Origin: Dendrophyllia cribrosa
Lineage: Eukaryota > Cnidaria > Anthozoa > Scleractinia > Dendrophylliidae
Reading direction: 5' to 3'
NCBI GenBank assembly: GCA_024195265.1
Contig: JAJLRJ010000008.1
Span: 5,431,017-5,495,016 of the forward strand
Length of the DNA: 64,000 bases
Under the pieces are notes generated by a model. It made no database searches. It was not told the origin of the DNA and was given only the letters and a program-made list of their open reading frames with translations. Each line of letters begins with the position of its first letter. Positions within the stretch are counted from its first letter, which is position 1. The translations under genes and the position numbers were made by a program. Below, in pieces: positions 58,001-64,000 of this stretch.

Positions 58001-60346
58001 GAACAACAGAGGGCTGGAATACAATCTTTTGGCAAACAAAAATCCATAAGATAGATCCAGAGGAGGGACGACTGCCGTCCCACAATACCACGCAATCGCA
58101 TTTCTGTCACGCTCTCAAAGATGGCGTGGAATTTTCTAAGAAATACAGTGGAGTGAGGTGCCCGTTTCTTACTGTTCCGTTAGACGAAGTGGAGGTAAGA
58201 TACCAGTTTTGTACTTTCGAACTTGTTAATTTCATATTTGTTTTCTTTTTTGGAACAATTGGCCGGCTTTTAATGTAAATTATTTAGGTTAACAATGTGC
58301 CTGTATTTTGACCTCATGCCACGGGTCAATGATCTTGTTGAAATAAATCATTGGTGTACATTAATAAGGAGTAATAAGCATTTTCATCGATATTCGTCAC
58401 ATTGTATTGTCATTCCTTTTTGAAAAATTCTAAAATGCTCCACGATATCTCCTGAAAATGTATTCTAAAAAGCGCTAACATTTGGCCACTTGCAATATGA
58501 GACACGAACAAAAGTGCTACAATTTACCATATGCTTTTGCTGAGATGCGAGGTCTAGAGTTTCTGTACGGTTCTTGTCTCTTTTGCTTATTTCTATCTAA
58601 TCAGTTTATACTTAAAATTGTGTTCTGTTTGATTTCCAGTGTTGTTGTGTTATGGAGGGAAAAAGACCTTGTATTCCACTAGCATTGATAATGTATCAGA
58701 AAATGTACAAATGTCAGCCCACAATATTCAAGCGCAAATAGATTCTCTTAAGAAAATGATGGAAACTTTAGAGAAAGCAAATAAGAATAAACAAAGTGAA
58801 TCCTACATGTATCCTTGTCTATTATCTGAGTGTCAGATAAAATTAAGAGGGGAAAGAATACAGAGAAACGGAAAATATGAAACAAGAAGCACAATACTGT
58901 ACACGCAGGAATATAGCGCACCAGAAACGACAGATTAAAACTAATGAGTCGAACAAACGACACATTAAGAACCTCTCAGCTATAGAACTCACAACTGATC
59001 AGATCAACTTACATTCAAAAGGGCTCAAGTTTATCCCTACACCTGTGACAAGAGAAAACCACATAAAGCATCAACTGATGCAAGATTTTAATCAATTCGC
59101 AAGACGAATGCATCTCCAATACATTTATCACGGTGAAGGTAAAACACAACACCCCTTTCATGCTAAATCAAACTGGAATATGCCAGTTCAACCATCAGTT
59201 GCACAAGAAAGCTACCTAAAAGAGGTGAAATAAATATTACAACTCGCTGAAATGGAGATTACCATGAAGCCTAAGAACAACTTGCCATACAAATCATTAT
59301 GCAATGGTGCCACTCTCGCATTGGTTCTGAACTGATCCAACGCCAAACTGTACTGATGATGTCATCCGAGATTCGATAATATGCTTTGAAATGCAATGCA
59401 TTGTGGGATGACAGTCATCCCTCCTCTGAGATAGATCAGGGACCAAATCTGTGTGTTTATTATTTTTCTTGCCGTTTGTACGAGGTACAATTTTATGCAA
59501 AATTATTCTGGAACGTGATTATTAACAGTAAATCACAGACACCCATTCTCCGATTTTGCATGAAGGCAGGGTTTGAAATTAGCGCTCGACCACTCGCCAA
59601 TGCGAGTGTCCAGCCCCGCCTCAGGCGAGTGGAAATCGAAGATTACTCGCCCGGTTTGCCTAGTGGAATTTTCATCTTCAGGAAAATAAAACTGTTACTG
59701 ATTTTTGACAAAAATATAATCTAAATGTAAACATACCAGTACTTTTTCACATTTTGAAAGCTTTAGAAACCTGGTACATACATGTAAATTTCCCGCTTCA
59801 TAAATATAAAATGGCTTCAGTTCAAGTAATAATTACATGAAGAACCTACTCGTAGTCATGATACTGCTGGTCATAAAACAAACCGTGCCGCTGAGAAAAA
59901 GATCTGATGGCGACTGTCTAGTGTCTTTTCTTGCGTGGTTTTGATTTGAAAATGCGGAGATATCTCCCCTGAGTATCTAAAACTCCCAACAAAAAGGATG
60001 TGAAAGAAACCCCTCAAAAGGTAGATTCAAGAGAGTATAAGAAGACGAGATCGAGGAAATTTTCTTAGAAATGGCAAGATCACCTGCCTTGGTTAAAAAA
60101 TGGTCAAAACAGCATGACATGTGAGTGGTGTATCGAGAACAAACAAACCTTGATTTCACAGAGCGTTTCGACTTTGAGTACATTCATAGATGGCTGTACA
60201 AGCTATGTATGACGACGGTGTTAGAGATGACGACGAGGGAATGGTGTCAGACTATGAATCAGAAGCTGAGATGTCTGACATTAGGAAAAAATAACCACGA
60301 CAATGGCATGGTTGTTTCCTGTACTTTATTTTCTTTGGTTTAACTT

Positions 60347-60386
<40 letters not shown>

Positions 60387-60857
60387 TTTGGCGAGTGAAA
60401 ATGTCTCTGGGCGAGTACAATCTGAACGTTGCTCGCCCAGATGGTGAGTGCTCCCAAAATTAAGTTTCCAACCCTGTGAAGGAAGGAGGTGGCTGTATAC
60501 AGGCTTAGAATGCTAATCAACACCTTCCCCAGGACCTTCTCAGAGTTCAAAATGGTGACACTAAAAAACCCCAAGAAAAGGCTGCCAAAATAATATACTC
60601 CAATAATTGTGGCACATATTGTCACCTGACAAATGATGGGTATTTTTAGCAGCCTTATCTAGCCTGGATTTCTCCATCCTGCTATTTGGAACTCGAGAAG
60701 GTCCTGGGACAACCTTGTATGCTAGTGGTACAAACTAACACAAAATGCAAGAAGGAATACTTTTCTACACACCTTATCACTTGAAACATTAATGATGCTC
60801 AGTCTCTCTCTAAGAGCTGTTCTGAACGGTATTCCTCCACCCATTGCTCTTGCAGTC
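51800..60857 (-). CDS. PSPH: Phosphoserine phosphatase, 3' six exons (5' exons outside window)
   Basis: Exons in transcript order 60857-60773, 56610-56561, 56347-56202, 55711-55615, 53068-53017, 52045-51800 join in phase, 225 codons plus stop frame. PSPH is the cytosolic HAD-family enzyme that hydrolyses L-3-phosphoserine to serine, the last step of serine synthesis. Visible family blocks: ARAMGGGIPFRTALRERL (cap domain), LTPGIRELVKTL, VYLVSGGF (HAD motif II Ser), NIFANRL, GFDENEPTSESGGKTRVVK (motif III Lys), VMIGDGATDLE (motif IV Asp) and DMFIGFGGNVVREKV. The DxDST nucleophile motif must lie upstream of 64000. After the normal end (FKELLKEL) there is an extra tail of about 47 residues with four 10-residue repeats. 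Introns hold many inverted-repeat elements. Confidence 0.95.
51809..51928 (-). repeat. 30-bp coding minisatellite, 4 units, in the PSPH tail
   Basis: Units encode NGTEAHLNGM, NKKESRLNDI, NGKETHLNGM and NGTETHINGT. They are in frame and uninterrupted. Confidence 0.9.
52259..52618. mobile_element. MITE with CTTACAGCCATGCTCCGTCA termini (360 bp)
   Basis: Left CTTACAGCCATGCTCCGTCA continuing CGCGTGAC, right GTCACGCGTGACGTAGCATA continuing GCTGTAAG, inverted with few mismatches. It lies in the last PSPH intron. Confidence 0.8.
53017..53068 (-). CDS. PSPH: PSPH exon 5 of those visible (HAD motif IV)
   Basis: A 52-base exon, acceptor TTCTGGTCAG, donor GTGAGT, encoding LVMIGDGATDLETYPTA with the Mg2+-binding Asp of GDGATD. 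Confidence 0.95.
53137..53470. mobile_element. Foldback element rich in CAACATTTGTTG (334 bp)
   Basis: Ends TAAGCGAATGATACACGGT and ACCGTGTATCACTGGCTTTA are inverted. CAACAAATGTTG / CAACTTGTTGAA palindromes recur about ten times inside. Adjacent to PSPH exon 53017-53068. Confidence 0.8.
53816..53998. mobile_element. Hairpin MITE with TAGACCACTTTCATAATGGC termini (183 bp)
   Basis: Arms of about 75 bases are near-perfect inverted copies, including CGGCCGATTTATTTATTC and GTTAATTAGCCTCACTGGCC. Confidence 0.9.
54202..55536. mobile_element. Inverted-repeat element with GC-richer core (about 1.3 kb)
   Basis: Left AAAAAGGATTCACTCCAACT, CAATGGATAATAATTGAAGG, ending CGCTCAGATTTG; the right side mirrors this to about 55430-55536. 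The core (54430-55150) is GC-richer than its surroundings and holds an 86-codon frame (54727-54987) with no known domain. Confidence 0.75.
55615..55711 (-). CDS. PSPH: PSPH exon 4 of those visible (HAD motif III)
   Basis: The acceptor is TTTATTCAG and the donor GTGAGA. Encodes HFAGFDENEPTSESGGKTRV and VKLLKAKYGY; the Lys in GGKTRVVK is motif III. Ends in phase 2. Confidence 0.95.
56202..56347 (-). CDS. PSPH: PSPH exon 3 of those visible (HAD motif II)
   Basis: The acceptor is TTTTTGTAG and the donor GTATGT. Encodes ELVKTLHDQGTPVYLVSGGF, then KRIIQRAAKELNIPSENIFA and NRLLFDEEG. The Ser-Gly-Gly is the phosphate-binding motif II. Confidence 0.95.
56561..56610 (-). CDS. PSPH: PSPH exon 2 of those visible
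   Basis: A 50-base exon, acceptor TCTTTATAAG, donor GTAGGC, encoding LDKFMEKSPLHLTPGI and the first two bases of an Arg codon. Confidence 0.88.
56612..57855. other. PSPH intron, no repeat recognised
   Basis: AT-rich intron DNA without a strong inverted repeat, tandem repeat or ORF of interest. Confidence 0.4.
57859..58017. mobile_element. Hairpin MITE (GTGGATAGTGCT ... AGCACTATCCAC type, 159 bp)
   Basis: GGTGGATAGTGCTAGCCACC, AGATAAATCACTATCCAGTG and their complements face each other around an AT-rich loop. This pattern is widespread in marine invertebrate genomes. Confidence 0.85.
58640..59312 (+). pseudogene. Penelope-like element 5' coding fragment, frameshifted
   Basis: A coiled-coil-like part (AHNIQAQIDSLKKMMETLEK) in one frame passes to a second frame with NLSAIELTTDQINLHSKGLK, FIPTPVTRENHIKHQLMQDF and FARRMHLQYIYHG, then EVK-stop, after which the frame continues briefly (ILQLAEMEITMKPKNNLPYK). 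The xLSKGLKFxPTP block is the N-terminal hallmark of Penelope-type reverse-transcriptase proteins. Frameshift, in-frame stop and missing RT core show it is dead. Confidence 0.6.
60190..60294 (+). CDS. Small acidic ORF inside the hAT-like element, function unknown
   Basis: ATG to TAA, 34 residues: MAVQAMYDDGVRDDDEGMVS then DYESEAEMSDIRKK. Upstream in the element, ATG 60071 opens MARSPALVKKWSKQHDM with a GTGAGT directly after, hinting at captured or transposase exons. No family is recognised. Confidence 0.3.
   Translation: MAVQAMYDDGVRDDDEGMVSDYESEAEMSDIRKK
60349..60383 (+). repeat. 35-base G homopolymer
   Basis: Uninterrupted G run inside the hAT-like element; its true length is doubtful because assemblies handle such runs badly. 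Confidence 0.9.
60773..60857 (-). CDS. PSPH: PSPH exon 1 of those visible (cap domain)
   Basis: The acceptor is TTCACTCAG and the donor GTGTGT; 85 bases. The first base completes a codon, then TARAMGGGIPFRTALRERLS follows, with Arg/Met/Gly residues of the substrate-covering cap. Ends in phase 0. Confidence 0.9.
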
Positions 60858-61702
60858 CTGAGTGAATTGAAAATTAGAAATAAAAAGATTATTATAAAGG
60901 TTTCCATCAACTGTGAAGTAACTTTTTAATGACATGAAAGGCAGGGTGGGCTTATGAACAAGATGGAAGGGACTAACCAGGACACAACAAAAGCGCTGTC
61001 CGATAGCCCGGGGCTAGTGGAGCGACCTGTTGGGCTAGTGTATTTTTATTGCAGTTTGCTTGATGGGCAAGCAACATTTAACATTTGTTGTCGCTTTTTC
61101 TCATCACTAAGTTCAGAAAAAAGTGTGTGTAGCAGACAGTTCCTGAATGAAAGTAAATGTTAGAGACATTTTAAAAATGTAAGAAAATTTCAAAAGTGAA
61201 CAATAGAAATTACAACCAACTGTAAATGATTACCACCATCATGATTTGTTATTCGTAAGTTAAAAAATATACTTGGAAAGCAACAACAACACTTTAAAAA
61301 GTTGCCTCTAAATTTTTGGTTGCCAATACACAATTTTTAGTCACACTGGTGGCCAGTTGGTCATAATTGCATATTCTAAATAAATTAATATCTAATTTTG
61401 AGTTAGCTCCTCAGAGCTCTAGGACAAGCTGATTTTTTCATTTTAATCTCACCCTGCTAAAGATATGAAAATGTTCCAAAATCACTCAGTATAAAATTCA
61501 TGAACTGTTCTTTTAGCTGATTTTAAAAGTTTAAACTCATAGTGGTCAGATTTTTAAACTATGCACTTATTTGTGAATGAAAACTGGTACTAGGAAAATT
61601 ATGCAATCAAAATTGCAATGTGCCAAGGAAACCCTTACTTTAAGAGCTTAATATAAATTTAATTCTTTTAAACTGCTTTGCTATTGTTCCAGTTTGTACA
61701 AT
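60858..61702. other. PSPH intron (5' side), no feature recognised
   Basis: AT-rich DNA between the exon at 60857 and the long-arm element; no exon matching the PSPH N-terminus is present. Confidence 0.4.
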
Positions 61703-63280
61703 CACAGGCAGCCCAACCGTGGTGTGTGAGTCACATCAAATTACAGATTCGAAGCCGGTACACAGTAATGAAATATGGGTAAAAATACAATTTGTCACGG
61801 AATTGAGAAGCGATAGAAAAATCGAAAATATTACACAATAAAGACTTTTTACCTTTACTTTATTGTCCCTTGATGTGTCCTGACCGGTTTAAATGCATTT
61901 TTACCACTTTTGTCACTCGCCCCACTATCCACTATAAAAGAAGGGAAGGCTGGCGACTGGAAAAGCGAAGCTCAACGCGAAAAAGCCAATAAAATTACAA
62001 TAAATGAACTTATCGCTCCAAATTGCGAGCAGCAGGACCGTACACAACGTAGTTACCTATCCATTGCTCTCTGGTTTCCACATTTCATCGCAACCGCCCG
62101 AGAATCGCTCATTTCCCAGCTCAAACTTCACCATTTCGCTTCGCCATTATGCGTGCAACCGACGGATCGTCCACCAGATTCAAAAGTGTAGCTTGGCGTC
62201 CGCGCCTGATTAACAAAATAACAATTCATCGGGGGAGGGGCGGTACTATTGCTCTATATGCAAATCAACACGGCGAGAGGGTCCAGTGCGTTCAATTTGA
62301 CCGGAAACCGTAAACGTGATCGGGTTTCAGATCAAACGTCCGCTCGCTTTAAAAAGCAGTTCATCTGGACCATCTGGGTAAATTGTCAGCCAAAACAGTT
62401 CTTTTTCTGCCTTCTTTCAACCGTTCTTTTCAGAGCGATCATACAACGGTTCTTTTCAGAGCTATCCTTAACTGTTCTTATTAGAGCTCTCCTTGAACAG
62501 TTCTTTGCGAAAATTCAACGTTATATTTCACGGTCCTTTCAACAGTTCTATTCAGAGCTATCCAACATCACACAACAGTTTTTCTCAAATCTAAAATTCA
62601 ACTTCATTTCATTTTTTCTGTGCATAGCCCTCCAAGTCTTTTAAGTAGTTCTATTTACCGCTATCCTGCGTTATCCCGATCTATTAATTGAACGCACTGG
62701 ACCCTCTCGCCGTGTTGATTTGCATATAGAGCAATAGTACCGCCCCTCCCCCGATGAATTGTTATTTTGTTAATCAGGCGCGGACGCCAAGCTACACTTT
62801 TGAATCTGGTGGACGATCCGTCGGTTGCACGCATAATGGCGAAGCGAAATGGTGAAGTTTGAGCTGGGAAATGAGCGATTCTCGGGCGGTTGCGATGAAA
62901 TGTGGAAACCAGAGAGCAATGGATAGGTAACTACGTTGTGTACGGTCCTGCTGCTCGCAATTTGGAGCGATAAGTTCATTTATTGTAATTTTATTGGCTT
63001 TTTCGCGTTGAGCTTCGCTTTTCCAGTCGCCAGCCTTCCCTTCTTTTATAGTGGATAGTGGGGCGAGTGACAAAAGTGGTAAAAATGCATTTAAACCGGT
63101 CAGGACACATCAAGGGACAATAAAGTAAAGGTAAAAAGTCTTTATTGTGTAATATTTTCGATTTTTCTATCGCTTCTCAATTCCGTGACAAATTGTATTT
63201 TTACCCATATTTCATTACTGTGTACCGGCTTCGAATCTGTAATTTGATGTGACTCACACACCACGGTTGGGCTGCCTGTG
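61703..63280. mobile_element. DNA element with two identical 595-bp inverted arms and 7-bp target duplication
   Basis: Left arm 61703-62297 and right arm 62686-63280 are exact reverse complements wherever compared. Ends read CACAGGCAGCCCAACCGTGG and complement. GTACAAT lies directly outside both ends (61696-61702 and 63281-63287). The 388-bp spacer has repeated CAGTTCT/TCAGAGCTATCC motifs and no transposase. CA...TG ends with a 7-8 bp duplication resemble the P superfamily; other long-TIR groups are possible. It lies upstream of the first visible PSPH exon, presumably in an intron. Confidence 0.88.
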
Positions 63281-63287
63281 GTACAAT

Positions 63288-64000
63288 TGGCCTAATGTGG
63301 CCAGACAATCTATGGCATGAAATCATAAAATGTAGGAAAGGCCGGCATTCAAGTTCAGAAAGAGAAAAAAAACATACATGTATAGAACCATTATTTTGCT
63401 AAATAAACCTTTTGCTTTGTGACGCTCTCATTGCTATCCTTGGAAGAGGGCAGCAGAAATAAAATAATCCTCTTTAATCTCTTAAAAGGCTGCACCAAGT
63501 TATCATTTTTAAACACTTGAATTACGACTGTTGCTATGCCATCACTGAGCAATGAAAAATGATTCAACTTTTCTTCACAACTGGGCCGCATTTGAAGGTG
63601 CATAAATGACACAGTCCAGACCATTATAGATCTGTTTATATTCAAACAAACATGCAGCATAAAGTGCAATAGAATTGTTTTTGATGATAACAAATACACC
63701 CACAGGACTGTATTATACAAATACTTTAATAGTTAATGCTTTGTAAAATAGTATTAGGTAGCCAAGGGAACAGCTTAATTTTTGGCCAAATGGAAAAAAA
63801 AGACTGGACTGGACTAACTTTTATTAAATTGTATAAAAATTAAATGGAGTTAATATTTTACTAATAAGTTGATAATTGAAATTAAAAAATAAATTACTGA
63901 AAATAAAATAAAATTTTAAGAAAGTTAAATAATACAGCTTAATTTTATTATTTTAGCATGAACATTAATGATCATTGAGTAGTCAATTTACCCAAAACTC
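63288..64000. other. Presumed PSPH intron, right edge
   Basis: AT-rich, increasingly A/T-only towards the end; no exon or repeat recognised. Confidence 0.35.

Larger units (their letters stand above)
59567..60476. mobile_element. hAT-like non-autonomous element (910 bp)
   Basis: Left CAGGGTTTGAAATTAGCGC and right TTAAGTTTCCAACCCTG are inverted, and TGAAGG lies directly outside both ends (59561-59566, 60477-60482). CGAGTGG/GGCGAGT blocks are subterminal. CAGGG termini suggest hAT, though an 8-bp duplication would be usual and only 6 bp match. Confidence 0.7.

Noticed and set aside
61910..63073. Two identical 93-codon frames as a duplicated gene pair
   Set aside because: Their identity follows from the 595-bp inverted arms; other frames of the arm are equally identical and no domain is seen.

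Overview
The window is eukaryotic nuclear DNA, AT-rich, with short GT-AG exons, long repeat-filled introns and a very high density of palindromic or terminal-inverted-repeat DNA elements. The gene and repeat content (a two-domain cyclic-nucleotide-binding protein, phosphoserine phosphatase, an intronless class A GPCR, C2H2 zinc fingers, Penelope-like, Pif1/Helitron-type, L1-like and CR1-like remnants) fits an anthozoan cnidarian, most likely a stony coral. That placement is inference from general resemblance; no search was run.

Four protein-coding loci can be supported. (1) 138-7390, plus strand: the last seven exons of a cyclic-nucleotide-binding-domain protein (CNBD2-like), 464 codons, 5' end outside the window; every exon joins in phase. 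(2) 11947-12876, minus strand: an intronless C2H2 zinc-finger ORF with eight fingers and three more fingers cut off by a +1 frameshift. (3) 39321-40412, plus strand: a single-exon 363-residue rhodopsin-like GPCR. (4) 51800-60857, minus strand: six 3' exons of phosphoserine phosphatase (PSPH), with the 5' exons (including the catalytic DxDST motif) beyond the right edge. PSPH carries an unusual repetitive C-terminal tail. The loci look functionally unrelated; there is no operon-like logic.

The rest is mobile and repetitive DNA. 8-13 kb: palindromic MITE copies around the zinc-finger gene and a tRNA-like sequence. 13.5-16 kb: a decayed Pif1/Helitron-type helicase and a large direct repeat. 17.4-19.3 kb: a TTAA-flanked element whose ends match a shorter palindromic element in a CNBD2-like intron. 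21.8-26 kb: hairpin MITEs, a Tigger/pogo-like element, a piggyBac-like MITE nested in an older repeat, and a LINE 3' end. 27.4-28.3 kb and 35.3-36.6 kb: diverged tandem arrays. 41-43.4 kb: a MITE, a TA-flanked element and an L1-like LINE insertion. 44.3-48.9 kb: a direct tandem duplication of about 2.3 kb. 52-63 kb: at least seven different inverted-repeat elements inside PSPH introns, ending with a 1,578-bp element that has two identical 595-bp inverted arms flanked by a 7-bp target duplication.

The most notable items are the 595-bp-arm element at 61703-63280, the 10-residue repeat tail of PSPH, the acidic insertion that splits the second cyclic-nucleotide domain, the zinc-finger frameshift, and the two TTAA elements sharing termini.
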